Part shown: positions 33,986-42,662 of the stretch, in pieces | How positions within the stretch are numbered: the first letter of the stretch is position 1 | Layout: each line of letters begins with the position of its first letter | NCBI RefSeq assembly: GCF_004348535.1 | Contig: NZ_SMJX01000009.1 | Span: forward strand, 1-62,310 | Direction: 5' to 3' | Length of the DNA: 62,310 nucleotides | DNA from: Actinomadura sp. KC216 | Lineage (GTDB): Bacteria; Actinomycetota; Actinomycetes; Streptosporangiales; Streptosporangiaceae | The notes under the pieces: model-generated | What the model saw: only the letters and a program-made list of their open reading frames with translations | Told to the model about the DNA's origin: nothing | Databases searched by the model: none | Program-made: the position numbers and the translations under genes

Positions 33986-35851
33986 GTGCCTGTGCTCGGA
34001 GTACGAGGTGGCTCCAAGAAAGGCCGGTCACCCCGGCAGCGAGCGGTTCTGCTGGCCCTGCGCTATTACTGCACCGTGCTGCGCCGCGAGTGGCGGTTCT
34101 CGCTTCCCGGGTTGACGCTGCCGGCGTTCGGGAACATCTGCCTCTTCTACCTGACACCGCTGGCCGTCGCCGCGCTGGTGGGGCATCTGGCCGACGGCGG
34201 TGAAAGCGACTTCGACGCGCTCTTACCCTATGTTCTCGGCTTCGCCGGGCTGGGGCTGGCGGGTGAGGCCCTGTGGCGCGTGGGGTTGCATTTCCTCAAC
34301 CGGGTGAACGGGCGAGGCATCGAATCGCTCGGCATCGACGGCATGGACGCGTTGCTCGCCAAGGACGCCGCGTTCTTCCACAACAATTTCGCCGGTGCGC
34401 TGACCAAACGGGTACTGAGCTTCTCCGGCGGCTTCGAGAACTTCGGCGACACGCTCACCTTCTCGGTCGTGGCCAACCTGATCCCGCTGTCCTTCGCCTC
34501 GGTGATCCTGTGGCGGTACCACCCGCTCCTGGTCGTCGTCCTCGTGGGGCTGATCGTCCTCACCGGCTTCATCGTGGCGCCGCTCATCCGCCGCCGGCAG
34601 CATCTGGTGGACGAGCGCGAGGCAGCCAAGGTGCGGGTGTCGGGCCACGTCGCCGACGTGATGACCAACATGGAGTCGGTCCGCGCGTTCGCCGCCGAGA
34701 GGCGGGAGGCCGCCGAGTTCCGGGACCGGATCGCCGAGCAGCACCGCCTGGCGCTGCGCTCCTGGGATTACGCCAACATGCGGGTCGACACGATCGTCGC
34801 TCCGATGTCGATCCTCACCAGCGCCCTGGGGCTGCTCGTCGCGGTGGCGCTTCGCGGCGGGCTCGGCGTGGAGGCCATCGTGGTGACGTTCTCCTACTAC
34901 ACCCACGCGACCCGGATCATGTTCGAGTTCAACCAGATCTACCGGCGGTTGGAGAGCACGCTCACCGAGAGCGCGCAGTTCACCGAGCTGCTCCTGGAGC
35001 CGCCGACGGTCGTGGACCCGCCCGACCCGCAGCCGCTGCGCCCGGCAGACGCCGCGGTCCGCTTCGAGCGGGTGCGTTTCGCGCACGGCGGCGGCCCGCC
35101 CCTGTTCGAGGGGCTGGACTTGGAGATCCCGAGCGGCGCCAAGATCGGCCTGGTGGGCCGGTCCGGCGGCGGCAAGACCACCCTCACCCGGTTGCTGCTG
35201 CGTCTCATGGACGTCGACGGCGGCCGGATCCTCATCGGCGGCCAGGACATCGCGCGGCTGCGGCAGAGCGACCTGCGCGGCCTGGTCGCCTACGTCCCGC
35301 AGGAACCCGCGATGTTCCACCGGTCGGTGCGCGACAACATCGGCTTCGCCCGGCCGGGCGCCACCGAGGCCGAGATCCTCCAGGCCGCGCGGGCGGCGCA
35401 TGTCACCGAGTTCGTCGAGGGCCTTCCGGACGGGTTCGACACGCTGGTCGGCGAGCGCGGCGTCAAGCTGTCGGGCGGTCAGCGGCAGCGCGTCGCCCTC
35501 GCCCGCGCGATCCTCCGGGACGCCCCGATCCTGCTCCTGGACGAGGCGACCAGCGCCTTGGACTCCGAAAGCGAGCTTCTCGTCCAGGAGGCGCTGTGGC
35601 ACCTCATGCGCGACCGCACCGCGCTGGTCGTCGCGCACCGCCTGAGCACGGTCGTCCGCATGGACCGTCTCATCGTCCTCGACCGTGGCCGCATCCTCGA
35701 AGACGGCTCCCACCGGGAACTCCTCCAGGCCGAGGGGCCCTATGCCCGTCTCTGGCGCCACCAGTCCGGCGGGTTCCTGACCGACGACGCCGCTCTGGAC
35801 ACCCGGCACGCGGCGATGCGTGAGCACAGGCCGCAGTCGGCGACCGGCTGA
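33986..35851 (+). CDS. ABC exporter, fused membrane and ATPase domains
   Basis: A 621-residue half-transporter of the MsbA/LmrA exporter type. The transmembrane domain (about residues 30-330) has hydrophobic helices such as LTLPAFGNICLFYLTPLAVAA and the loop SMESVRAF-like NMESVRAFAAERRE. The ATPase domain has Walker A GRSGGGKTT (Lys397), Q-loop YVPQEPAMFHRSVRDNIGFARPG, signature LSGGQRQRVALARAI, Walker B ILLLDEATSALD and H-loop VAHRLST. GTG 33986 is the most likely start, though the frame is open from 33752. It functions as a homodimer. A role in exporting the nearby cyclophane peptide is possible but it is 9 kb away. Confidence 0.85.
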   Translation: MPVLGVRGGSKKGRSPRQRAVLLALRYYCTVLRREWRFSLPGLTLPAFGNICLFYLTPLAVAALVGHLADGGESDFDALLPYVLGFAGLGLAGEALWRVGLHFLNRVNGRGIESLGIDGMDALLAKDAAFFHNNFAGALTKRVLSFSGGFENFGDTLTFSVVANLIPLSFASVILWRYHPLLVVVLVGLIVLTGFIVAPLIRRRQHLVDEREAAKVRVSGHVADVMTNMESVRAFAAERREAAEFRDRIAEQHRLALRSWDYANMRVDTIVAPMSILTSALGLLVAVALRGGLGVEAIVVTFSYYTHATRIMFEFNQIYRRLESTLTESAQFTELLLEPPTVVDPPDPQPLRPADAAVRFERVRFAHGGGPPLFEGLDLEIPSGAKIGLVGRSGGGKTTLTRLLLRLMDVDGGRILIGGQDIARLRQSDLRGLVAYVPQEPAMFHRSVRDNIGFARPGATEAEILQAARAAHVTEFVEGLPDGFDTLVGERGVKLSGGQRQRVALARAILRDAPILLLDEATSALDSESELLVQEALWHLMRDRTALVVAHRLSTVVRMDRLIVLDRGRILEDGSHRELLQAEGPYARLWRHQSGGFLTDDAALDTRHAAMREHRPQSATG

Positions 35852-35854
35852 CGA

Positions 35855-36562
35855 TCAGTCGGCGTCCGTGGCGGCCAGTACGGCCACGGTCCGGCGGTCT
35901 GGGCGGAGGGCGGCAATGCCCACGTCCAGCGCCGGGATGATCCGCATATGCCAGTCCGAGGTGTAGAAGAGCCAGACGCACCGGTCGGCGGCCTCTTCGA
36001 TGGCCGCGACGTCGAGCTCCTGGACTTCGGACAGCGCGGCGAGCGACTCCCAGGACGCGCGGCGCGCGTACGCGCCGTGCATGCCCGGCCCGTACGCGCC
36101 GCCGCCGGCCGCCGCGCCGAAGAGCCTGCGCAGGACGGCCGCGGTGGTCACCCTGCGCACGCCGGTCACGGTCGGGCCGATGCTCGCCGCCGGGAGGGCG
36201 CCGAGCAGCGACGAGCCGAACTCGCCGGCGGTGATGGGGCGTCCGAGCCGGAACAGGCGGGCCTCGATGTCCTCCGCGTCGGCCGTCCAGTCGCGGAAGG
36301 CGGTGCACGCCCGCGGCGCCTCGGGCCAGCCGCCCGCCTCCGCCGCGATGTCGAGGCCGGGAGGTCCGGGCGCCTCCGGGGCGCCGTCGCCGGGCAGGCG
36401 CCATGCGGGCTTCGGGGGCTAGGGGTACGCGGTCAGGGCGTGCTCGCGCTCCGCGGGGGCCGGGCGCAGCGGCAGGTCCGCGAGCGGATGCCCGGCCGCC
36501 CGCAGCCGCTCGGCGAACCCCGCCGCGGACGTCGCGTCATGACGCAGCGCCGTCTCCTGCAT
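35855..36562 (-). pseudogene. DUF6183-like gene interrupted by an in-frame TAG
   Basis: One frame runs from ATG 36562 through 47 codons (MQETALRHDATSAAGFAERL...) to TAG at 36421-36419, then continues in the same frame with strong codon bias for 188 codons to a stop at 35855. The second part contains GDGAPEAPGPPGLDIAAEAG, GGGAYGPGMHGAYARRASW and the end RRTVAVLAATDAD, which I recall from DUF6183 proteins of streptomycetes; this family call is tentative. No start codon lies between the TAG and a GTG at 36169, so the second part cannot be expressed alone without losing 85 coding residues. A nonsense mutation or a sequencing error is the simplest reading. Confidence 0.6.
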
Positions 36563-36654
36563 CGAGCCGGGCGATGACCGCCCCTTCTGCTGATCATCTG
36601 TCCAGGATGCCCGGGACGCCGGTCACGGCAAAGGGATATCCCCGGTTGCCGCGG

Positions 36655-37896
36655 CTACTCCAGGCCGATCACCGGGGGCGCCGCCGGGCCGGGCTCGGGC
36701 AGCCACCGGTTGATCGAGACCTCGGCCCGGCCGTCGTACGGCCCGCCGCCGATCACCGGGGGCGCGACCTCGGACGTCTCCTCGGCGCGGGGCGCGGCGG
36801 GCTGCGGTACCGGCGGCACCGGCGGCACCGGCGGCACCGGCGGGACCTGGACGCCCGGACGGGGCGGCCCCTCCGGCGGGTCGATCCCGCCGAAGGGCAG
36901 GTCGACGGCGAGGTGGGCGGGATATCCGTCGGCGACGTCGCGGTACCAGGCCGTCAGGTCGTCGAAGGCACGGGCGAGGCGGTCGTCGCGGTCGCGGTTG
37001 GGGACGAGCGCCCGCCCGGAGGGCAGGTCGCCGAGCACCTGCTCCAGCGCCTCGGCCGTGTGCCGCTCGACGACCTCCAGGGCGCCGGTGAACACCGCGA
37101 GGCCGGTGGTGGTCGCGTGGATGCGGCGCAGCTTGCCCTGGGCGTGCAGGGAGGCCCGGTCGCTCCAGGCGTCCGCGAGCCGGTGGGCCTGGGCGAACAG
37201 CGTGTCGCCCAGGGTGTGCAAGGTCCTGGTGGCGGTGTAGAGCTCCCGGGAGGTGGCGTGATGGGCCTCCCAGGCCCGGACCTCCTTGAGCGGGCGCAAC
37301 CACATCGCGATCAGCTGGGGCATGTACCGGTCGGCGGATTCGGGCATGGGACGGTCGCGGGGCAGCGTCAGCTGCGTCAGGACAGGTCGTCCCGCCGGAG
37401 GAACGTCCACGCGCGGGCCCGGCACCGGCCGGTACGGCGCCGGGCCGGGCGGCGGGGAGGCGCCGAGCCGCGGCCACACCGAGCCGGTGGACGACAGCTC
37501 GCGCCGCCATACCTCGGTGTCGGAGAACGAAGCGAGGATTCTGCGGACCGTCTCCAGCGTCTCCGCCTCGGCCAGGCGGTAGTTCTCCGAGACCCGGGCC
37601 AGCCGGGCGACGGCGTGCCACAGGTTGCGGTCGATCGCGGCCAGCACCGCGCCAGCGCTCCCGCGCGCCGACAGGTAGCGCCCGTTCAGGCTCACCGCGG
37701 TGTGCCACGTGCCGAAGTAGGCGGGCGACTGCGCGCTCACCGGCACCCTGGTGGCCTGGGCCGCGCGCCCGAGGGCGGCCAGCGTGCCGCGCTCGTCGGA
37801 CAGGCTCCGGATCACCTCGGCCATCTGCGCGGGCAGATGCACGAAGTGGCCGGGCCGCGCGGCGGGTTCCGGCCAATCATGGCGGTATTCGAGCAT
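36655..37896 (-). CDS. Hypothetical helical protein with proline-rich C-terminal linker
   Basis: A 413-residue protein I do not recognise. Residues 1-140 and 190-320 are predicted helical and charged (AQMAEVIRSLSDERGTLAALG, AVVER-like VVERHTAEALEQVLGDL). A Pro-rich hinge lies at about 145-185. The C-terminal 90 residues are disordered and include a VPP repeat encoded by a 9-bp tandem repeat. No signal peptide or membrane segment is seen. ATG 37896 follows directly after an alternative GTG at 37899. It is divergent from the beta-helix membrane protein gene, and both resemble the accessory proteins found around STAND and effector-associated systems in actinomycetes, which is weak inference. Confidence 0.75.
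   Translation of the reverse strand: MLEYRHDWPEPAARPGHFVHLPAQMAEVIRSLSDERGTLAALGRAAQATRVPVSAQSPAYFGTWHTAVSLNGRYLSARGSAGAVLAAIDRNLWHAVARLARVSENYRLAEAETLETVRRILASFSDTEVWRRELSSTGSVWPRLGASPPPGPAPYRPVPGPRVDVPPAGRPVLTQLTLPRDRPMPESADRYMPQLIAMWLRPLKEVRAWEAHHATSRELYTATRTLHTLGDTLFAQAHRLADAWSDRASLHAQGKLRRIHATTTGLAVFTGALEVVERHTAEALEQVLGDLPSGRALVPNRDRDDRLARAFDDLTAWYRDVADGYPAHLAVDLPFGGIDPPEGPPRPGVQVPPVPPVPPVPPVPQPAAPRAEETSEVAPPVIGGGPYDGRAEVSINRWLPEPGPAAPPVIGLE
36811..36846. repeat. 9-bp tandem repeat inside a coding region
   Basis: Four consecutive copies of CGGCGGCAC, the last with changes. On the coding (minus) strand it gives a VPP tripeptide repeat in the C-terminal linker of the hypothetical protein. 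Length variation by slippage would stay in frame. Confidence 0.8.
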
Positions 37897-37988
37897 CACG
37901 GTTGATCATTTCCGGGGGCCGATCATTGGTTCAGAGTACCTTAGCCATGCTGGGACGAATATGGCATCCGGCACTCTAAGATACGTCC

Positions 37989-39671
37989 ATGCCAATGCCT
38001 TTACTTCCGGCCGAACTCGCCCTTCTCCAGCACATTGAGTCCGGACACCCAACTGTTTTCCGACCTAATGGGGCATTTCGGAATGAGAGCGGCGGCGCGG
38101 GCGATGTCGTGAAGGCGGACTTCCTGCGCGATCTGCTGCTGGGGCGCAACTACCTGGAGCCTCCTCCGCAGCCGGGAGTGATCCTCAGCGGCGTCCGGCT
38201 GGCAGGCACCCTGGACCTCCGAGGGGCGGAACTGCCGGTCGGCCTCTTCCTGGAGTCCTGCACGGCCGAGCAGCCGATCAAGATCAGTCATGCGCGGCTC
38301 CCCAGGCTCGTATTGACGCGCTCCAAGCTCGCCGGATTAGAGGCCAACGACGCGCGCATCGACAATGGCCTGGACGCCCGCCTGATCTCCTGCGCCGGGC
38401 CGGTGGAATTGCACGGAACCCGCATCGGCGGGCAGACCAATTTCACCGGCGCCGTGATCGATGCCGGCACGCGGGTCGCGCTGCTGGCCGATGACCTGCG
38501 CTCCGACGGGGACGTGCTGCTGCGCGCGGGCTTCCGCGCGGCGGGCGGCGCCGGGGCGGTGCGGCTGGTCGGCGCGACCGTCGAGGGCAACCTCGACCTC
38601 GTCGGCGCCGAGATCACCGGCGCCGGCGGCGCGGCGCTGCTGGCCGAGCGCGCCGACGTCGGCGGGAACCTGCTGCTGCGCGAGCTGCGGGCGCGGGGCC
38701 GCGGGGACGGCCGCCGCGCGGGCACCGCCGAGGCCGCCGTGGTCGTGCTGCGGGGCGCCACCGTCCGCGGCCAGCTCAGCCTGGAGGACGCCGACCTGGC
38801 CGGGGAGGGGATGTGCGCGCTCGCCGCCGAGGGCGTCCGGGCCGAGACGGACGTCTTCCTCGTCCGCATGACGGCCACCGGCGCCCATCCCGACGGTGTC
38901 GTGTGGCTCACCGGCGCCGAGATCGGCGGGAGCCTGGTCTGCGACGGCGCCACCGTGACCGGCGGGGCGGGGGCGCCCGCCGTCGACCTCCGCATGGTGA
39001 CGCTCGGCCGCACGCTCAGCATGCGGCCCGACCTGGCCGGGACGTCCGGACGCGACCTCGTCGCCCTCGACGGGCTCACCTACCGGATGGTCCCGCACGG
39101 CATGACGTGCGCCGAATGGATCGCCTTCCTGCGCGAACGGGCCATCTACGCGGCGCAGCCCTACCGGCAGCTCGCCGACGTCTACACCGCCGCCGGGTGG
39201 GACGAGGACGCCCGCCGTGTGCTCATCGCCCAGCAGGACGACCTGCTGGCCGGCGGGCGCAGGCTGTCGCGCGCCGAACGGCTGCGCCTGCACGTCCTGC
39301 GCATCGTGCTCGGCTACGGCTACCAGACCTGGCGCGCCCTGGCCGGCCTGGCCCTGACCGTCGCCGCGACCGTGGTCCTGACCGTGGTGGCGGCGCAGAC
39401 GACCGGCGCCGTCCAGGTGCCCGCACGGCCCGGCACCGCCCCGGCCGCCAGGTCGGAGGTGCAGCACTGCCAGTTCGTCGACCAGGTGGGGCTGGGGATC
39501 GAGCTGGCCATCCCGGTCCTCAGCACGACGCGGCGGACACGGTGCAACCTCGTCGCGTCCTCCGACCGGGAACAGTGGATCGTGGCGGCCGGATGGGTGC
39601 CGCAGTTCCTGGGATGGGCGTTCGCCACGCTGTTCGTGGCGGGCTACACGAAGCTGATCCGCCGCACCTGA
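37989..39671 (+). CDS. Beta-helix (pentapeptide-like) protein with two C-terminal membrane helices
   Basis: A 560-residue protein. After an N-terminal segment (LLPAELALLQHIESG, VVKADFLRDLLLGR), residues 60-350 are built of about 20-residue turns with the pattern GVRLAGTLDLRGAELP, GATVEGNLDLVGAEI, GATVRGQLSLEDADL and GAEIGGSLVCDGATV, typical of right-handed beta-helices related to pentapeptide repeats. A helical region with SRAERLRLHVLRIVLGYGYQTWR leads to two membrane helices (about 440-465 and 535-555) with a Cys-containing extracellular loop between. Homologues in streptomycetes are often mislabelled as membrane oxidoreductases. ATG 37989; function unknown. Confidence 0.8.
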   Translation: MPMPLLPAELALLQHIESGHPTVFRPNGAFRNESGGAGDVVKADFLRDLLLGRNYLEPPPQPGVILSGVRLAGTLDLRGAELPVGLFLESCTAEQPIKISHARLPRLVLTRSKLAGLEANDARIDNGLDARLISCAGPVELHGTRIGGQTNFTGAVIDAGTRVALLADDLRSDGDVLLRAGFRAAGGAGAVRLVGATVEGNLDLVGAEITGAGGAALLAERADVGGNLLLRELRARGRGDGRRAGTAEAAVVVLRGATVRGQLSLEDADLAGEGMCALAAEGVRAETDVFLVRMTATGAHPDGVVWLTGAEIGGSLVCDGATVTGGAGAPAVDLRMVTLGRTLSMRPDLAGTSGRDLVALDGLTYRMVPHGMTCAEWIAFLRERAIYAAQPYRQLADVYTAAGWDEDARRVLIAQQDDLLAGGRRLSRAERLRLHVLRIVLGYGYQTWRALAGLALTVAATVVLTVVAAQTTGAVQVPARPGTAPAARSEVQHCQFVDQVGLGIELAIPVLSTTRRTRCNLVASSDREQWIVAAGWVPQFLGWAFATLFVAGYTKLIRRT

Positions 39672-39841
39672 CCCGGCACCCGACGACCGCGGCGGCTCGT
39701 CAGCCGGAGAGGCGCGAGCGCAAAGGATGCGCAAGCCGGTGGGCGCGCCGGTTCTGAGCGAGAGAACATGCCTGGGCTCGGCCACCGTCGCGTGCAGCGC
39801 CGGGGCCGGGTCGCGTGTCCTTGGGTGTGAGGAGGTGCATC

Positions 39842-40342
39842 GTGCCGGACGACGAGCTGGCCCGGTTCGACGATTTCGTGTCGAGCCGGCTGCCCGCGCT
39901 CTACCGATACGCCTGCGCGCTCACGGGTAACCGGCACGACGCCGAGGACCTCGTCCAGGAGGCCCTGGCCAGGACGGGCGCCGGGTGGCGGCGGGTGCGG
40001 CGCAAGGACGACCCGGAGGGCTACGTCCGCATGGCCATGGTGCGGCTCATGCTCAACAAGCGGCGGCGCGACCGGGAGCGGTTGATGGCCGACCCGCCCG
40101 ACCGGGCCGCCGATGACCAGCGTCTCGACGGTGTGACCGCGCTGGCCGCGACGCAGGCGGCGCTGGCGGGGCTGCCGAGGGGGATGCGGGCCGTGCTCAT
40201 GCTGCGCTACGTCGACGGGTTCAGCGACGAGCAGATCGCCGACGTGCTCGGATGCAGCGCGAGCACGGTGCGGAGCCAGGCGTGCCGCGCGCTCGCCAAA
40301 CTGCGGGCCGCGGCCGACACGCAGGAGGAACCACATGGATGA
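39842..40342 (+). CDS. SigE-family ECF-type RNA polymerase sigma factor
   Basis: A 166-residue group IV sigma factor. Region 2 is FDDFVSSRLPALYRYACALTGNRHDAEDLVQEALA; region 4 is TQAALAGLPRGMRAVLMLRYVDGFSDEQIADVLGCSASTVRSQACRALAKLR. The short linker and SRLPALYR opening fit the actinobacterial SigE-like subgroup. GTG 39842 lies 6 bp after GAGGAGG, better than the upstream TTG. It overlaps the next gene by 8 bp; that gene encodes a single-pass membrane protein that is a candidate anti-sigma factor. Confidence 0.9.
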   Translation: MPDDELARFDDFVSSRLPALYRYACALTGNRHDAEDLVQEALARTGAGWRRVRRKDDPEGYVRMAMVRLMLNKRRRDRERLMADPPDRAADDQRLDGVTALAATQAALAGLPRGMRAVLMLRYVDGFSDEQIADVLGCSASTVRSQACRALAKLRAAADTQEEPHG

Positions 40343-41465
40343 GTTCGAGCGGAGGCTCGGGGATCTGCTGACCGCGCCGTTCAAGGACGAGGAGCCGCCG
40401 GCGTCGCTGCAGGGCCGGATCATGCGGAGCGCGGCGGCGGCCCGCCACCGGAGGGTGGCGGCCGGAGGCGTGGTGGTCGCCGCGGTCGCGGGGCTCGGTC
40501 CGGTTGCGGTCATGCAGGCCGCCCCGGAGCGGTCCCCCGCCGATGACCCGGCGACCGTGACGGCGACCGATCTGGGCGCCGTGGTCGAGCGCGGCACGAT
40601 CGTGCGGATTCCGCGAGACCTGCCGGGCCGATCGCCGTTCGAGGCGATGGCCGTGAACAAGGACGGCACCGTTCTCGGCGCTCCCCAGGCGGGCGCGGAC
40701 GGGAATGACGCACGGTCCACCGGAATCTGGCGCGCGGGCCCCGCTGGCGGCCGTCCCGCACTCGTCACCGAGACCGCGCCCGGTACACGCGCCTATCTGT
40801 GGGCGATGGCGGCCGGAGACGCCGGTTACCTGTGGCCCGACGGTGAGCGGCTCGCCTGCCGGGGACCCGCCGGTGCGGGGCCGTCCCGGACCCTCGACGC
40901 GGCCTGGGGCGGACGAGACCGGTTCTTCGCCGACGGCCCGGCATTCGTCTGGGGCCGCAACGCCGACGCTCTGCGGGTGGCGACCGCCTGTGGTGGCGAG
41001 ACAAGGACCTATCCGGTCGGCGGAACGTTGGAGGGCTTCTCCTTCCCTTACGCGATCGTCCGGACGGGAGCCGGCCTCCGACAGGTCGATGTGCGGGACG
41101 GCGCCGCCCGTGACCTCGTCCGGCTGGCGGCATCGGCGGACCCGGTCCTCGCTGCGAGTCCGCGCCTGATCGCCTGGGCGGACGGCGGCGCCCTCAGGGT
41201 GCTCGACAGGGGCACCGGCACCTCGCGCCAGGCCGTCCGGGCGCTGCCGCACGCGGCGGACCCCGCCTATGCGGGCCGCCTCACCGCCGGTGACCGGGTC
41301 GTCGCCTACACGGCCGCGCATCAGGACGAGGACGTGGCGGAGTCGGTGGTCCTCGACGTCCGGACCGGCCGTGAGGTCAGGCTCCACGGGGAGGTGCGGG
41401 CGGCGGGCGGCTGGTTGCTGTGGCGGGAGGGCGCCGACTACCGGCTCGCCCGAGTCCGGTCGTGA
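40335..41465 (+). CDS. Putative membrane anti-sigma factor / sensor
   Basis: A 376-residue protein. The N-terminus (DEFERRLGDLLTAPFKDEEPPASLQGRIM) is a cytoplasmic segment like those of membrane anti-sigma factors paired with SigE-type sigmas. One membrane helix follows at about residues 41-62 (RVAAGGVVVAAVAGLGPVAVM). The large extracytoplasmic part has a repeating strand pattern (RSTGIWRAGPAGGRP, YLWPDGERLACRG, LIAWADGGALRVLDRG) suggesting a beta-propeller. The 8-bp overlap with the sigma gene implies coupled translation. No zinc-binding HxxxCxxC motif is present. Confidence 0.75.
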   Translation: MDEFERRLGDLLTAPFKDEEPPASLQGRIMRSAAAARHRRVAAGGVVVAAVAGLGPVAVMQAAPERSPADDPATVTATDLGAVVERGTIVRIPRDLPGRSPFEAMAVNKDGTVLGAPQAGADGNDARSTGIWRAGPAGGRPALVTETAPGTRAYLWAMAAGDAGYLWPDGERLACRGPAGAGPSRTLDAAWGGRDRFFADGPAFVWGRNADALRVATACGGETRTYPVGGTLEGFSFPYAIVRTGAGLRQVDVRDGAARDLVRLAASADPVLAASPRLIAWADGGALRVLDRGTGTSRQAVRALPHAADPAYAGRLTAGDRVVAYTAAHQDEDVAESVVLDVRTGREVRLHGEVRAAGGWLLWREGADYRLARVRS

Positions 41466-41508
41466 CCGCCGCCGGCCGGTTCGGTGACGGCCCCCGAATC
41501 GAGGGGCC

Positions 41509-42582
41509 TCATCCCGTGGTCAGTGCGACGGTCGGGGAAAGGCGGGCGGCGCGCAGGGCCGGGTAGAGGCCGGCGAGCGCGCCGATGAGGAGGGTGGCGG
41601 CGAGACCGCCGGCCAGTGCCCAGGGCGGGATCACCGGCGGCAGGTCCCGGGCGGTCGCGTACGCGGTCGTCACCACGGCGCCCGCGGCGGCTCCGGCCAG
41701 CCCTCCCAGGCCGGACAGCAGGAGCGACTCGGTCAGGAACTGCAGCCGGATCTGCCCCCGGGTGACGCCCAGCGAGCGCCGCAGACCGATCTCGCCGCGC
41801 CGCTCCAGCACCGAGATCACCATCGTGTTGGCGACGCCGACACCGCCCACCAGCAGCGCGATCGCGCCGACCCCAAGCAGCAGGTCGGTGAAGGCCCTGG
41901 CCGCCAGCCCGTCGGACGGCCGGCTCACCGTGACCTGCTCGGGGTTGCGCGGGTCGGCGGTCCGGGCCAGCACCGCGCGGACGTCCTCGACGGTGTCGCC
42001 CGCGGACCGCTCGTAGATCGTGGTCGGGTGCCCGTCGAAGCCGAGGAGCCGCTGCGCCACCGGCCAGCCGACGAGCGCGGCGCGGTCCACGCCGGGGGGC
42101 TTGAACTCGGCCGGCGACAGCGGGATGGGTTCCCCGGCACGCCACACCTCGTGCGCGTCCTCGTCGAGCTCGATGTCGGCGAACACCAGCCGGGCGGGCC
42201 GCTCGGCGCGGCCGTCCCGGAAGCGGCGCAGTACCGCCTCGATGCGGGCCACGACCTCCTCCAGGCTGAACGGCTTGGTGACGTAGTCGTCCCCGCCCAG
42301 GCGCAGGCCGCGGACCCGGTCCTGCACCGCGTCCCGGGCGGTGAGGTACAGCACCGGCGTCCGGTCGCCGCCCGACCGGAGCCGCCGGACGACGTCGAAG
42401 CCGTCCAGGTCGGGGAGCATCACGTCGAGCACGATGAGGTCCGGGCGGTGGCGCTGCGCGGCCTGGACGGCGGCGGTCCCGGACGTGGCCGTCAGCACGG
42501 CGAACCCGCTGTGGCCCAGGCTCACCGACAGCAGTTCGAGGATGTCGGGCTCGTCCTCGACCACGAGGAGGCGTGCGGTCAT
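41509..42582 (-). CDS. Chimeric response regulator - FtsX/MacB permease fusion
   Basis: A 357-residue in-frame hybrid. Residues 1-125 are an intact OmpR-type receiver (Glu9-Asp10, phospho-acceptor Asp53 in LIVLDVMLPDLDGFDVV, Lys103 in YVTKPFSLEEV). Residues 130-161 are the first part of the winged-helix output domain (LVFADIELDEDAHEVW...LSPAEFK). At about residue 162 the sequence changes to the end of a MacB/FtsX permease: GWPVAQRLLGFDG, VRAVLARTADPRNPEQVTVSRPSDGLAARAF-type periplasmic part, then three membrane helices with GGVGVANTMVISVLERRGEIGLRRSLG and LIGALAGLYPALRAARLSP. The recognition helix, kinase, ABC ATPase and permease front half are all missing. An in-frame deletion is the likely origin. 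Confidence 0.8.
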   Translation of the reverse strand: MTARLLVVEDEPDILELLSVSLGHSGFAVLTATSGTAAVQAAQRHRPDLIVLDVMLPDLDGFDVVRRLRSGGDRTPVLYLTARDAVQDRVRGLRLGGDDYVTKPFSLEEVVARIEAVLRRFRDGRAERPARLVFADIELDEDAHEVWRAGEPIPLSPAEFKPPGVDRAALVGWPVAQRLLGFDGHPTTIYERSAGDTVEDVRAVLARTADPRNPEQVTVSRPSDGLAARAFTDLLLGVGAIALLVGGVGVANTMVISVLERRGEIGLRRSLGVTRGQIRLQFLTESLLLSGLGGLAGAAAGAVVTTAYATARDLPPVIPPWALAGGLAATLLIGALAGLYPALRAARLSPTVALTTG

Positions 42583-42662
42583 GGGCCCACGGTGCCCGCC
42601 CTAACTGAAGACTTGCCGAAAGCCGCCATGCTTCCGTGCGGGACGTTTAGCGATCTTGGGGG

